NCBI GenBank assembly: GCA_013002205.1 | Contig: JABDKN010000299.1 | Location: forward strand, 1 to 55,147 | DNA: 55,147 nt | Direction: 5' to 3' | From: Granulosicoccus sp. | Lineage (GTDB): Bacteria > Pseudomonadota > Gammaproteobacteria > Granulosicoccales > Granulosicoccaceae | Part shown: positions 17,243 through 27,151 of the stretch, in pieces | Layout of the letters: every line of letters begins with the position of its first letter | Position numbering within the stretch: position 1 is the stretch's first letter | The notes under the pieces: generated by a model | What the model saw: the letters and a program-made list of their open reading frames with translations, nothing else | What the model was told of the DNA's origin: nothing | Database searches by the model: none | Made by a program: the position numbers and the translations under genes

Positions 17243-18406
17243 ATGAGCACTCTTACTCTTTCGTTTCTGGGCAGTATCGCACTGGCGGGCCTGCTGGTGC
17301 AGACGGCAGGTGCCGACATGCTGAGCAAGCTCGGACCTGGTGAAGGGCAGCTGAACATCGTTGCCTGGCCGGGCTATCTGGAGAGGGGCGAAACGGATCC
17401 AAAATTCGACTGGGTAAGCGGATTCGAAAAAGACACCGGCTGCATGGTGCAGGTAAAGACGGCCAATACCTCCGATGAGATGGTGGCGCTGATGAACGAG
17501 GGCGGCTTTGATCTGGTGACAGCCTCCGGTGATGCGTCGCTGCGACTGGTGGCTGGCGGGCGCGTGCAGGAAGTCAACACCGCACTCGTTCCCAGTTGGA
17601 AGCACGTGGATGAGAGGCTGAAGAGTGCGCCCTGGCATACCGTCGATGGCAGACACTACGGCGTTCCCTATATGTGGGGACCGAATGTGCTGATGTTTAA
17701 CACCGAGGTTTTCAAAGAGGCACCCACCAGCTGGAACGTCGTGTTCGAGGAGATGCAACTGCCAGACGGCAAATCCAACGTCGGTCGTGTGCAAGCCTAC
17801 GATGGACCGATTCACGTGGCAGATGCGGCCAACTACCTGATGTTTCATCAACCGGAACTGGGTATCCAGAGTCCCTACGAACTGAACCAGGAACAGTATG
17901 AAGCCGCGCTGAACCTGCTGCGAGGACAACGCAAACTGGTATCGCGCTACTGGCACGACGCGTTCATACAGATGGACGATTTCACCAACGAAGGTGTTGT
18001 GGCCTCCGGTTCCTGGCCCTTCCAGGTGAATATCCTGAAGTCCGGCGGGGCGCCGATAGCCTCCGTCATTCCACAGGAAGGCGCCACCGGGTGGGCGGAT
18101 ACCACGATGATGCATGTGGATTCTGAAAATCCCAATTGCGCCTATCTGTGGATGGAACATACCTTGTCATCCAACCTGATGAGTGACCTGTCGGTCTGGT
18201 TCGGTGCCAATCCAGCCGTGCCTGCTGCCTGCACCGATGGTCGTGGCATGCAGACTGCCGAAGGCTGTACGGCCAACGGCATGGATGATTTCGAGCGCAT
18301 CAGGTTCTGGACGACACCGGTTTCCAAATGTGCTTCGCAGAATGATCAATGCGTACCGTATTACCGCTGGGTCAGCGATTATATTGGCGTCATCGGCGGA
18401 CGTTGA
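17243..18406 (+). CDS. ydcS: ABC transporter periplasmic binding protein, YdcS family
   Basis: This 387-residue binding protein of the polyamine/extracellular solute-binding group closely resembles E. coli YdcS along its length: LNIVAWPGYLERGETD, FDLVTASGDASLRL, GKSNVGRVQAYDGPI and the end WVSDYIGVIGGR. I chose the ATG at 17243, with CGGAG at 17231-17235, because it gives a signal peptide ending near AGA (residues 1-22). The longer frame from 17105 hides it. In E. coli the YdcSTUV system is linked to putrescine or GABA-type solutes and YdcS also to polyhydroxybutyrate formation. Whether that applies here is unknown. It heads a four-gene transporter operon in the same order as E. coli. Confidence 0.93.
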   Translation: MSTLTLSFLGSIALAGLLVQTAGADMLSKLGPGEGQLNIVAWPGYLERGETDPKFDWVSGFEKDTGCMVQVKTANTSDEMVALMNEGGFDLVTASGDASLRLVAGGRVQEVNTALVPSWKHVDERLKSAPWHTVDGRHYGVPYMWGPNVLMFNTEVFKEAPTSWNVVFEEMQLPDGKSNVGRVQAYDGPIHVADAANYLMFHQPELGIQSPYELNQEQYEAALNLLRGQRKLVSRYWHDAFIQMDDFTNEGVVASGSWPFQVNILKSGGAPIASVIPQEGATGWADTTMMHVDSENPNCAYLWMEHTLSSNLMSDLSVWFGANPAVPAACTDGRGMQTAEGCTANGMDDFERIRFWTTPVSKCASQNDQCVPYYRWVSDYIGVIGGR

Positions 18407-18493
18407 CACATCACCGCTCACGATCCGCGTTGCCAGCAGCCATTCGATGTCATCGGGGTTCAGGATGGAGCAGCGGTTGATACGCAAGCCGGT

Positions 18494-19489
18494 ATGATCC
18501 AGACGGCGGTCGAATTCGCTGCGGTTTCCCGTCATTTCGGAGACATTCGCGCGGTCGATGAGGTAGACCTCCGCATCGCCGAGGGTGAATTCTTCGCCAT
18601 GCTCGGGCCATCCGGATCAGGCAAGACGACGTGCCTGAGGCTGATTGCCGGCTTCGAACAGCCGACGGCAGGGCAGATACATATCTTTTCCCGAGCCATG
18701 GCCGGCGTACCTCCGTATCGTCGCCAGGTCAACACGGTCTTTCAGGACTACGCGTTGTTCCCGCACCTGAGTGTGTCGGACAATATCGCCTACGGCCTGA
18801 TGATCCGTGGCCAGGGCAGATCGATGCGACGTCGTGCCGCGGAGGAGGCTCTTGAACTGGTTCGCTTGCCCGGATACGCTGATCGCAAACCCGGTGAACT
18901 GTCAGGTGGGCAGCGTCAGCGCGTGGCGCTGGCACGTGCACTGGTAAACCAGCCAAAGGTTCTGCTGCTGGACGAACCGCTGGGTGCGCTGGATCTGAAA
19001 CTGCGTGAACAGATGCAGGATGAACTCAGGAGCCTGCAGAAGTCGCTGGGAATCACCTTTGTCTTCGTCACTCATGACCAGGGCGAAGCATTGTCCATGG
19101 CTGACCGTGTTGCCGTGTTCGATGCCGGGAAGATCATACAGGTCGGGACACCACAGGAGGTCTATCACCGGCCACGCAATGCTTTCGTTGCCGACTTCGT
19201 GGGATCCTCCAATGTCCTGCCGGCGCACCTGACCGAATCCTTTACCGGCCAGTCCTGTCCGGCCAGTCTGCGACCGGAGTGCATCCGTTTCGTCGACACG
19301 GGTGGCTGCCTGGTGACCGTTGCCAGTGTCAGCTTCCTGGGTTCAGCGACGCGCTACACCGTGCTGCTCGATGGGACGCCGTTGACCGTGCTGAGCGACA
19401 ATGCCCAGGTGGCTGCCCAGCCAGGTAGGGAGGTCCGCATCGACTGGGACAACGAGCGCCTGCATTGCATGAGCGAGGGGCATGAGTAG
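18494..19489 (+). CDS. ydcT: ABC transporter ATPase, YdcT/PotA family
   Basis: This 331-residue ATP-binding subunit has Walker A GPSGSGKTT (about residues 38-46), the Q-loop FQDYALFPHLSV, the ABC signature LSGGQRQRVALARAL, Walker B VLLLDEPLGALD and the switch His in FVTHDQGEAL. A C-terminal TOBE domain follows at about residues 240-325. It energises import of the YdcS ligand. It starts 87 bp after the binding-protein gene and overlaps the next permease gene by 8 bp, so translation is probably coupled. Confidence 0.94.
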   Translation: MIQTAVEFAAVSRHFGDIRAVDEVDLRIAEGEFFAMLGPSGSGKTTCLRLIAGFEQPTAGQIHIFSRAMAGVPPYRRQVNTVFQDYALFPHLSVSDNIAYGLMIRGQGRSMRRRAAEEALELVRLPGYADRKPGELSGGQRQRVALARALVNQPKVLLLDEPLGALDLKLREQMQDELRSLQKSLGITFVFVTHDQGEALSMADRVAVFDAGKIIQVGTPQEVYHRPRNAFVADFVGSSNVLPAHLTESFTGQSCPASLRPECIRFVDTGGCLVTVASVSFLGSATRYTVLLDGTPLTVLSDNAQVAAQPGREVRIDWDNERLHCMSEGHE

Positions 19490-20438
19490 TTCTTTGCAGT
19501 CTCTGAACCGCTCTGCTACGGGTGCTACAGGCCCGCTTGCCGCACTGTCCGATGCACTGTGGCGACGTCCAGGGCTGTTCGTCTTTCTGCTCCTGGTATT
19601 GCCTGTTCTATGGCTCGGCATCGTCTATCTCGGCTCTCTGTTCGCCTTGCTGATACAGAGTTTTTTCTCTATTGATGAATTCTCCGGCATGATCCGTCAC
19701 GAGTTCACGTGGAAGACCTATCGTGAGCTGCTGAACCCGATCAACCTGGATATCATCGGCCGGACGGTGTTGATGGCTACCGCCGTGACCATTGCGTCCG
19801 CCATCGTCGCTTTTCCGATCGCCTACTACGCGGCGCGCTATGCGCAAGGTCGCTGGAAAGCATTTTTCTATCTTGCCATCATGCTGCCATTGTGGTCCAG
19901 CTACCTCGTCAAGGTCTATGCATGGAAACTGATCCTGGCCAAGGAGGGGATTCTGAACTGGCTTTTCACCAGCCTGCACCTGAACGGGTTACTGGAGATG
20001 CTGCTGGCCATTCCCGTGATCGGTGGAAATTCCCTTTCAGTGAGCTACATCGGGACGTTTCTCGTGTTCCTGTATGTGTGGCTGCCCTTCATGGTTCTGC
20101 CCATGCAGGCTGCCATCGAGCGGGTACCACAAAATTACCTCGAGGCATCGGCGGATCTGGGGGGCAATCCCTGGCAGACGTTCAGACATGTTCTGCTGCC
20201 ACTGGCCTTGCCCGGTATCATTGCCGGCTCCATATTCACGTTCTCCCTGACGCTGGGGGACTACATCATTCCGCAGATCATCGGGTCATCGCGATTGTTC
20301 ATTGGCCAGGCGGTTTATTCCCATCAAGGCACGGCGGGCAATATCCCGCTTGCGGCAGCACTGACCGTGGTGCCCGTGGTCATCATGGCTGTCTACCTGT
20401 GGGTGGCCAAGCGAAAGGGTGCCTTCGATGCACTCTGA
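19482..20438 (+). CDS. ydcU: ABC transporter permease, YdcU/PotB family
   Basis: This 318-residue inner-membrane permease has six predicted helices. The EAA-loop motif [26 protein letters not shown], at about residues 220-245, contacts the ATPase. The first helix begins after a 30-residue N-terminal extension, as in YdcU. It overlaps the ATPase gene upstream by 8 bp and the next permease gene downstream by 11 bp. It forms the membrane channel together with the gene at 20428. Confidence 0.93.
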   Translation: MSSSLQSLNRSATGATGPLAALSDALWRRPGLFVFLLLVLPVLWLGIVYLGSLFALLIQSFFSIDEFSGMIRHEFTWKTYRELLNPINLDIIGRTVLMATAVTIASAIVAFPIAYYAARYAQGRWKAFFYLAIMLPLWSSYLVKVYAWKLILAKEGILNWLFTSLHLNGLLEMLLAIPVIGGNSLSVSYIGTFLVFLYVWLPFMVLPMQAAIERVPQNYLEASADLGGNPWQTFRHVLLPLALPGIIAGSIFTFSLTLGDYIIPQIIGSSRLFIGQAVYSHQGTAGNIPLAAALTVVPVVIMAVYLWVAKRKGAFDAL

Positions 20439-21240
20439 ACACAGGCGCGCGCCACGCATGCTCAAACTGGCAGCGGGTGCCGGCCTGTTGTTCATGCACC
20501 TGCCCATCCTGCTGATCTTCGTCTACGCATTCACCACCGAGGACAAGACCTATCAATGGCCGCCTCCGGGTTTTACGCTGAAGTGGCTGGCCGTTACCTG
20601 GAACAGAGCCGACGTCTGGGAAGCGATGAGGCTCTCGGTCAAGGTTGCCAGCGTCTCCACCGTGATCGCACTCGTGCTGGGAACGCTCTGCGCGGCGGCT
20701 GTCTCGCGTACACGCTTCTTCGGTCGTGAAGCTATCTCGTTACTGGTCATCCTGCCTATTGCACTGCCAGGTATCATCACGGGTATAGCGCTGCGTTCCG
20801 CCTTCAATCTGGCAGATATTCCGTTCTCGTTCTGGACGATCGTGCTGGGTCATGCGACGTTCTGTGTGGTGGTGGTCTACAACAATGCCGTGGCTCGATT
20901 CAGGCGAACCTCCGGATCGCTGATTGAGGCGTCGATGGATCTGGGAGCCAACGGCGTGCAGACGTTTCGCTATATCGTCCTGCCCAACATAGCCACCGCC
21001 CTGCTCGCCGGCGGTATGCTGGCCTTTGCGTTATCGTTCGATGAGGTGATCGTCACGACGTTCACGGCCGGGCAACAGGCGACGCTCCCCATCTGGATGC
21101 TCGAGGAACTGGTCAGACCCCGCCAGCGACCGGTGACGAATGTGGTTGCCATGGTCGTGGTGTTGATCACGTTCGTACCGATTCTGGCCGCGTATTACCT
21201 GACACGCGGCGGCGGCAACACCCGCCCCCCGGGCAATTAG
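20428..21240 (+). CDS. ydcV: ABC transporter permease, YdcV/PotC family
   Basis: This second permease has 270 residues from the ATG at 20428. I prefer that start because GAAAGGG lies 9-15 bases upstream, whereas the in-frame GTG at 20419 overlaps that site. The EAA-loop motif [22 protein letters not shown] is present at about residues 167-188. It has six hydrophobic helices. It is the last gene of the ydcSTUV-like operon and is convergent with the P-type ATPase gene, 17 bp away, with no obvious terminator hairpin. Confidence 0.93.
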   Translation: MHSEHRRAPRMLKLAAGAGLLFMHLPILLIFVYAFTTEDKTYQWPPPGFTLKWLAVTWNRADVWEAMRLSVKVASVSTVIALVLGTLCAAAVSRTRFFGREAISLLVILPIALPGIITGIALRSAFNLADIPFSFWTIVLGHATFCVVVVYNNAVARFRRTSGSLIEASMDLGANGVQTFRYIVLPNIATALLAGGMLAFALSFDEVIVTTFTAGQQATLPIWMLEELVRPRQRPVTNVVAMVVVLITFVPILAAYYLTRGGGNTRPPGN

Positions 21241-21257
21241 CCGACCACCCCGACTGC

Positions 21258-23954
21258 TCAGCTTGCTGGCCGGGCTGTGTAATTCTGGAGGGACAGGCGC
21301 AGTTGCTTTTCGACTTCAATGATGGCAAAGAAGGTCAGCCCGATTCCCAGGATCAGCACCCCCTCGAAAACGGGAACCGACTCGGTATTCAGTACCGATT
21401 GCGCCAGGGGGAGATAGGTGGCGATGAGCTGGGCACCCACCACGATGATCAGGCTGAACCAGATTGCCCGTGTGCCGCGCACCATCACCCAGGACAGTGA
21501 GGTGCTGTAAATGTTTCGAATGAAGAAAAGATGGAATATCTCCAGCACCACGAGCAGGTTCATGGACATCGTTTGCGCCAGGATATTGGAATGACCCCGG
21601 TCGATGGCGTACTTGTAGAGTCCGAACACGGCAAGAACGAACAGCAGGCTGACGAAGATCACATGCCAGATCAACTGGCCTGACAGCAATGGAGTGGATC
21701 GTGGCCGTGGTGGTCGCTTCATGGTGCCGGTTTCGGTGGGCTCGAACGCCAGGGCCAGGCCCAAAGTGACCGCCGTGATCAGGTTGACCCACAATATCTG
21801 CACAGGGCTGATCGGCAACGCATGTCCTACCAGCAGGGCTATCACGATGGTACCGGCTTCACCGGCATTGGTCGGAAGTGTCCAGCTGATCACCTTGCGC
21901 AGATTGTCGAAGACCGTCCGTCCCTCGCGAACTGCCGCCTCGATCGAGGCGAAATTGTCGTCTGCCAGTACCAGTTCGGCAGCTTCCCTGGCGGCCTCGG
22001 ATCCTGTCACGCCCATGGCAATACCGGCGTCTGCCCGCTTCAGTGCGGGAGCATCGTTGGCACCGTCACCGGTCATCGCGACAATCAGGCCGTTCGCCTG
22101 CAAGGCAGTGACCAGCCTGAGTTTGTGTTCAGGTGAGGTGCGGGCAAAGATGTTGGCCTCGATCGCTGCGACGGCCAGTTCAGCGTCGGTCAGCTTCTCG
22201 ATGTCGGCCCCCGTCAGCACGTTGTCCGGATTCTTCAAGCCAATCTGGCGGCCTATGGCGCTTGCCGTGCCGATATGATCACCGGTTATCATTTTCACCG
22301 CGATACCCGCCTGATGACATTCGGTGATGGCCGGAATCACTTCGCTCCGCGGTGGGTCGATCAGCCCCACCAGCCCGAGAAACGTCAGGTTTCCCGTGAT
22401 GTCCTGCAGGTGAAGCTGGTGGCCACCTGCCGAAAGACTGGCCAGGGCCAGCACACGCTGACCTCTGGCTGCAATCCGATGGGCAGCTTCATGCCAGCAA
22501 TCGATATCGAGCGGTTCGCGCCCGGACCCGTGCGACTGATCCATACACATCGACAGGAGTTGCTCAGGCGCGCCCTTGACCAGTGCGCTTCGCTCACCGT
22601 CGTCGTTTTCGACGAGGACAGCCATGTAACGGTGTTGAGCGTCAAATGGAATCTCGTCGATACGGTGCCAGTGCCCGGTGGTTGCTCCAGCCTTGGCGGC
22701 AAATGCCAGCAGGGCACCTTCCATCGGATCCCCCTGGACTGTCCAGTTTCCGGCAATATCGTGAAGGGCGGCATCGTTGCACAGCGCGGCGGCCGTGGCC
22801 ACCGGCTGCAAGGCTCCCGCCTCAGGTAGCGGCGATATCTCACCACTGGGTGAGTATCCTTCTCCGCCGATGACATAGTCGCCCGTTGCCAGCGCAACAG
22901 AGGCGAGCAGCATCTCGTTGCGCGTGAGAGTGCCGGTCTTGTCGGTGCAGATAACCGAAACGGCGCCGAGCGTCTCGATCGATGGCAATCTGCGTACGAT
23001 CACATGCCGCCGCGCCATCGCCTGCACGCCAACGGCCAGTGTAATGGTCAGCACGGCTGGAAGCCCTTCAGGGATGGCCGCAACCGTAAGCCCCACCACG
23101 GCCATGAACATCTCGTCGAAGGCGATATGTTCGACAAAGAATCCGAAGATCAGCAGAACGGCGGCCAGCAGAATGATCATGGCGCTCAGCCAGCGTGAGA
23201 AACGGTTCATCTGAACGACGAGCGGGGTCGTGAGGACCGTTACATTGCGCAGCAGGCCGCTGATCTTGCCTATCTCGGTGTCGATCCCTGTGGCGACCAC
23301 CACGCCTCGCCCTGTGCCTCCGGCAACGAGCGTGCCGCTGTAGGCCATTGAACTGCGATCCCCCAGTGGCGCATCCGCGGCAACTGCTGAACTGCCTTTG
23401 TCAACCGGAACCGACTCTCCGGTCAGAATGGCCTCCTGTGCTCGAAGGGCGCGTGCGTCGATCAGCCGCAAATCAGCCGGCACCCTGTCGCCCTGCTCGA
23501 GTAGAACGATATCGCCTCGAACGAGGGAAGCCGCGTCAATGCTGAATCGCTTTGCGCTCCTGAGTACCGAGGCACGAGGTGCCAGCATCGACCTGATAGC
23601 GCTCATGGCACTTTCAGCACGGCCTTCCTGGACGAACCCGATCACGGCATTCGCCGTGACGACCGCCAGTATGACGCCAGTATCGATCCAGTGACCCAGG
23701 CTGGCGGTGATGGCTGCCGAAGCAATCAGCACATAGATCAACACATCGTGAAAATGCCGAAGGAAGCGCAATAATCCCGAACCCGGTGGCTGCAGTGGCA
23801 GCATATTGGGACCATCTTCAGCCAGTCGCCGTGCCGCCTCTTCCGCCGGAAGACCCTGGGCCGATGAGCTCAGTTGTTCCAGGCAGGTCGTGTAATCCAA
23901 GCAGTGGGCGGAGCCGGGTTGCAGTCCTTTTCCTTCAATCTCTGCGTCATTCAC
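21258..23954 (-). CDS. P-type cation-transporting ATPase (type II-like)
   Basis: This 898-residue ion pump has all core motifs: TGES at 178-181, PEGLP in M4 at 295-299, the phosphorylated Asp338 in CTDKTGTLT, and the hinge TGDGANDAPALKRA. The overall layout resembles SERCA/PMR1 calcium pumps. In M6, however, the sequence is WVNLITAVT (722-730), so the SERCA ion ligand Asp800 is replaced by Ala728 while Asn724 and Thr727 remain. Ion specificity is therefore open (Ca2+, Mg2+, Mn2+, Na+ or K+). A universal stress protein is divergent across a 228-bp region containing a perfect inverted repeat, which suggests a stress-linked ion homeostasis unit. Confidence 0.93.
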   Translation of the reverse strand: MNDAEIEGKGLQPGSAHCLDYTTCLEQLSSSAQGLPAEEAARRLAEDGPNMLPLQPPGSGLLRFLRHFHDVLIYVLIASAAITASLGHWIDTGVILAVVTANAVIGFVQEGRAESAMSAIRSMLAPRASVLRSAKRFSIDAASLVRGDIVLLEQGDRVPADLRLIDARALRAQEAILTGESVPVDKGSSAVAADAPLGDRSSMAYSGTLVAGGTGRGVVVATGIDTEIGKISGLLRNVTVLTTPLVVQMNRFSRWLSAMIILLAAVLLIFGFFVEHIAFDEMFMAVVGLTVAAIPEGLPAVLTITLAVGVQAMARRHVIVRRLPSIETLGAVSVICTDKTGTLTRNEMLLASVALATGDYVIGGEGYSPSGEISPLPEAGALQPVATAAALCNDAALHDIAGNWTVQGDPMEGALLAFAAKAGATTGHWHRIDEIPFDAQHRYMAVLVENDDGERSALVKGAPEQLLSMCMDQSHGSGREPLDIDCWHEAAHRIAARGQRVLALASLSAGGHQLHLQDITGNLTFLGLVGLIDPPRSEVIPAITECHQAGIAVKMITGDHIGTASAIGRQIGLKNPDNVLTGADIEKLTDAELAVAAIEANIFARTSPEHKLRLVTALQANGLIVAMTGDGANDAPALKRADAGIAMGVTGSEAAREAAELVLADDNFASIEAAVREGRTVFDNLRKVISWTLPTNAGEAGTIVIALLVGHALPISPVQILWVNLITAVTLGLALAFEPTETGTMKRPPRPRSTPLLSGQLIWHVIFVSLLFVLAVFGLYKYAIDRGHSNILAQTMSMNLLVVLEIFHLFFIRNIYSTSLSWVMVRGTRAIWFSLIIVVGAQLIATYLPLAQSVLNTESVPVFEGVLILGIGLTFFAIIEVEKQLRLSLQNYTARPAS

Positions 23955-24035
23955 CGCGAAACTCTCTTCTCAAGGTGACTCAGGCCTGCCCGTTCTGCAC
24001 GGGACCCGATGATTCTGTGGTCGACAGGCCGGGGA

Positions 24036-24060
24036 TGCACCTGCACTGCATGCAGGTGCA
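24036..24060. promoter_or_regulatory. Perfect 10+5+10 inverted repeat in a divergent promoter region
   Basis: TGCACCTGCA (24036-24045), CTGCA, TGCAGGTGCA (24051-24060) is a perfect inverted repeat. It lies between the start codons of the P-type ATPase (23954, minus) and the UspE-like gene (24183, plus). It fits a dimeric regulator operator controlling both genes. The same sequence could form a hairpin in RNA, but it is far from either gene end. Confidence 0.6.
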
Positions 24061-24150
24061 ATGCTGTCTGGCATGTGCCTGTCTGTCGGAAGTGTGAGCT
24101 ATATGGGTATGTGTGTCCACGCTGGACATCCCGGGCAACGCCCACAGGCT

Positions 24151-24175
24151 TATACTGCTGACATCGGCAGGAGAG
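24151..24175 (+). promoter_or_regulatory. Candidate -10 box and ribosome site for the UspE-like gene
   Basis: TATACT at 24151-24156 matches a sigma-70 -10 element closely, and GGAGAG at 24170-24175 is a ribosome site 7 bases before the ATG at 24183. If the -10 is real, the leader is only about 20 bases. The nearest -35-like hexamer, TGGACA at 24123-24128, is 22 bases away and so too far for a standard promoter. Confidence 0.4.
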
Positions 24176-24182
24176 ATTTTCG

Positions 24183-25148
24183 ATGAGGCCATTCAAGCGA
24201 ATCCTGTGCGAAGCAGGTCTGGGTGATACGCGCATGCGTGTACTCGAACGTGCAGTCGATCTTGCGCAGAAGAACCAGGCCGAGCTGGCGGTCATCGATA
24301 TCATCGAGCCCTGGCCAGGTGATTGGGGTGAAAGTCAGACACCAGTGCAGCGACGCTCTATCAGGCATGCTCGCGAGCAGAGGCTCGAGCAGACCCTGGT
24401 CCCTTTCAGAAAACGCATGGCTATCGATGTGCACAGTGCAACCGTGACGAGCATGCCGTTTCTTGCACTTGTCCGTGAAGTAATACGGGGCGAATATGAC
24501 CTGGTGATCAGGGAGAGTGAGGATCCCGACTGGATCGATTGCGCACTGGGCAGCGATGATATGCAACTGCTGCGCGCCTGTCCCTGTCCGGTGTGGCTCC
24601 TCGATCCGGCGGCTCCGCAACATTGCCGGCGCTTACTCGTCGCGGTCGACGTCGATCGTCAGTATCCAGCCCACGAGTTGGAAACACGTCGTGCGCTCAA
24701 CCGTCTGACGCTCCAGCTTGCCTGTTCCCAGGCAATCCTCGAATCAGCAGAACTGCATGTAGTGCATGCCTGGCAGCCCGAGTCGGTGACGAATTCATAT
24801 CACGGGATGAGCACCGGGCAGATGAACGACTACGACGGGCGCAGACGTACACTGCATCAACGGGAGCTTGCCCGACTTCTTGAACATACTGAAGATTACA
24901 TCGGGCCGGAGTCGTTCAGGCGGATCGAACTTCAGGAGCACCTGCTGGACGGATCGCCCCGACGCCTCATTCCCCAGCTGGTGCGTCGGATGGGTATCGA
25001 TCTGGTGGTGATGGGGTCTGTGGCACGCACCGGTATCAAGGGTTTGTTGATCGGTAACACAGCCGAAGCCATCCTCACCCAGCTCGATTGTTCCGTGCTG
25101 GTGGTCAAGCCTCCCGGATTCGAGACACCGGTGACTCTGGAAGACTGA
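24183..25148 (+). CDS. Universal stress protein, UspE-like tandem Usp
   Basis: This 321-residue cytoplasmic protein has two Usp folds (about residues 1-145 and 152-318). The second contains the nucleotide-binding-type segment VVMGSVARTGIKGLLIGNTAEAIL. UspE-type proteins act in stress resistance, adhesion and motility control and have no defined catalytic reaction. The gene has a good ribosome site (GGAGAG). It is divergent from the P-type ATPase with an inverted repeat between them, so the two are likely co-regulated. Confidence 0.9.
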   Translation: MRPFKRILCEAGLGDTRMRVLERAVDLAQKNQAELAVIDIIEPWPGDWGESQTPVQRRSIRHAREQRLEQTLVPFRKRMAIDVHSATVTSMPFLALVREVIRGEYDLVIRESEDPDWIDCALGSDDMQLLRACPCPVWLLDPAAPQHCRRLLVAVDVDRQYPAHELETRRALNRLTLQLACSQAILESAELHVVHAWQPESVTNSYHGMSTGQMNDYDGRRRTLHQRELARLLEHTEDYIGPESFRRIELQEHLLDGSPRRLIPQLVRRMGIDLVVMGSVARTGIKGLLIGNTAEAILTQLDCSVLVVKPPGFETPVTLED

Positions 25149-25219
25149 CCGGGTGAGCTGATCCGTCGGCCTGTGGCCCTCCATGCAGTGCGCAACGCGA
25201 TCCGCCGGGTACTCGCCGT

Positions 25220-26902
25220 TCACAATTCGGTGGCCCACTCCCGGAGCTTGTACTTCTGGATCTTCCCGGTCGAGGTCTTGGGCAGATCCCGGAAAACGAT
25301 GGTCTTGGGGCACTTGAAATGCGCCAGATGATCACGACACCAGTCAATCAATTCCTGTTCACTGGCATTGGCGCCGCGTTTGAGGGTCACGAAGGCGCAC
25401 GGTGTTTCTCCCCATTTATCATCGGGACGTGCTGCCACGGCGGCTTCCAGTACAGCTGCATGGGCGTACAGTGTGTCCTCGATCTCAATCGACGAGATGT
25501 TCTCGCCGCCTGAGATGATGATGTCCTTGGAGCGATCCAGGATGCGCAGGTAGCCATCGGGATCCATGACGGCCAGATCGCCACTGTGGAACCAGCCACC
25601 ACGAAAGGCTTCCTGGTTGGCCTCATCATTTTTGTAGTAGCCGCGCATCACGATATTGCCACGAAACATGACCTCGCCAATGGTGGTGCCATCCCGGGGT
25701 ACGGCTTGCAGTGTGTCCGGGTCCAGGACGTCCAGCTCATCGAGAACCTGGTAGCGCACACCCTGGCGTGACTTCAGGCGTGCCCGTTCATGTTCGGGCA
25801 ATGTGTCCCAGTCGGGGTTCCATGCGCACATGACGGCAGGGCCGTAGGTTTCGGTCAGTCCGTAGGTATGCGTGATATGAAAACCAAGTGATTCGATGCG
25901 CGAGAGTACGCTGGCCGGAGGTGGGGCGGCGGCGGTCATGATGTCCACCCTGTGCGGTAAAGTCCGTACGATCTCCCGGTCTGCATTGATGATGAAGTTC
26001 AGGATAATCGGTGCTCCGCAAAAATGCGTGACTTTATGCAGCTCGATGCTGCGGTAGATCATCTCGGCCGTGATGCTGCGGGCGCAGATACTGGTACCCG
26101 CGTTGGCCGCCAGTGACCACGGGAAACACCAGCCGTTACAGTGGAACATGGGCAGCGTCCACAGGTAAACCGGGTGCGGGCCCATATGCCAGCCGGTGAT
26201 ATTGGACAAGGCGTTCAAGGTGGCGCCGCGATGATGGTAGATCACTCCCTTGGGCTTGCCGGTCGTGCCGGAGGTGTAATTCAATGAAATGGATTGCCAT
26301 TCGTCTTCCGGCAGTTGCCATTGCCAGTCGGCGTTCATTGCCGGCAGATCGGCGCTCGAGAATCCGGGATCGATGAACTGTTCATAATCGATTGATGAAA
26401 CAGGCTCACCTGTCGCGTCAGGATCATCGATGGCGATCAGCAGGGGAGGGTTTTCAAGACCTGAAATGGCTTCCCGTACCAGTGCGGTGGAATCGCAATC
26501 CACGAACAGGATGCTGGCGCCGCCATGTTCGAGTATGTAGCGAACGGTCGTCGCCTCCAGCCTGGTATTGATCGCGTTGAGTATGCCACCACACATGGGT
26601 ACGCTGAAATGCAGTTCGTAAAGGGCCGGGATGTTCGGCGCGATCACGGCAACACGGTCCCCGCGCTGAATGCCGCAGGCAACCATTCGCTTGGCACCCT
26701 GCATACTGCGTCGGTAGGTTTCGCACCAGCTCAGGCGGCGCTCGCCATGTATCAGTGCCAGCCGGTCAGGGTAAACCTCGGCACTGCGTCGAATGAAACT
26801 CAAGGGTGACAGTGGCGCGTAATTGGCCCGGTTCGTTGGTAGTGGAACAGCACCGTCGCCCGGCTGACACCCTTCGGGAACAGTCGGTTGATAGTCGGCC
26901 AT
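25220..26902 (-). CDS. AMP-forming acyl-CoA synthetase
   Basis: This 560-residue ANL-superfamily enzyme activates a carboxylic acid with ATP and joins it to CoA. The P-loop-like motif YTSGTTGKPKGV lies at about residues 188-199, the THTYGLTETYG motif at about 330-340, and the hinge and catalytic end have SGGENISSIEIE and PKTSTGKIQKYKLR. Length and motif spacing suit medium- or long-chain and aryl acyl-CoA ligases of the FadD/AlkK type. The chain preference cannot be read from sequence. It is divergent from the CoA-transferase gene at 27152. Confidence 0.92.
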   Translation of the reverse strand: MADYQPTVPEGCQPGDGAVPLPTNRANYAPLSPLSFIRRSAEVYPDRLALIHGERRLSWCETYRRSMQGAKRMVACGIQRGDRVAVIAPNIPALYELHFSVPMCGGILNAINTRLEATTVRYILEHGGASILFVDCDSTALVREAISGLENPPLLIAIDDPDATGEPVSSIDYEQFIDPGFSSADLPAMNADWQWQLPEDEWQSISLNYTSGTTGKPKGVIYHHRGATLNALSNITGWHMGPHPVYLWTLPMFHCNGWCFPWSLAANAGTSICARSITAEMIYRSIELHKVTHFCGAPIILNFIINADREIVRTLPHRVDIMTAAAPPPASVLSRIESLGFHITHTYGLTETYGPAVMCAWNPDWDTLPEHERARLKSRQGVRYQVLDELDVLDPDTLQAVPRDGTTIGEVMFRGNIVMRGYYKNDEANQEAFRGGWFHSGDLAVMDPDGYLRILDRSKDIIISGGENISSIEIEDTLYAHAAVLEAAVAARPDDKWGETPCAFVTLKRGANASEQELIDWCRDHLAHFKCPKTIVFRDLPKTSTGKIQKYKLREWATEL

Positions 26903-27151
26903 CGGGCGAACTCCTGCAGCTGGAGTCTGTCACTCTGCCAGTCGTCTGGTCGGACCGTCAAGTACCCACCAGTGATGTGCCCGGCCGAGTCGATCCCCGG
27001 CCTGCACAACCCTGAACCCACCTGTTGGACGGTTCAGGTACTCGCCAGGGCAGGCCACAGTGAGATATGGTTGGAACGTGCGCAAGCCCTTCATCCAGAG
27101 ACCGGTTTCACATCGGTGCCAGTCCACAACCAGCCCCGGAGAATGCCTGCC

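Noticed and set aside
17093-18160. 355-codon minus-strand frame
   Set aside because: It is antisense to the ydcS-like gene. The plus-strand product is an excellent family match, and this one has shadow-frame composition.
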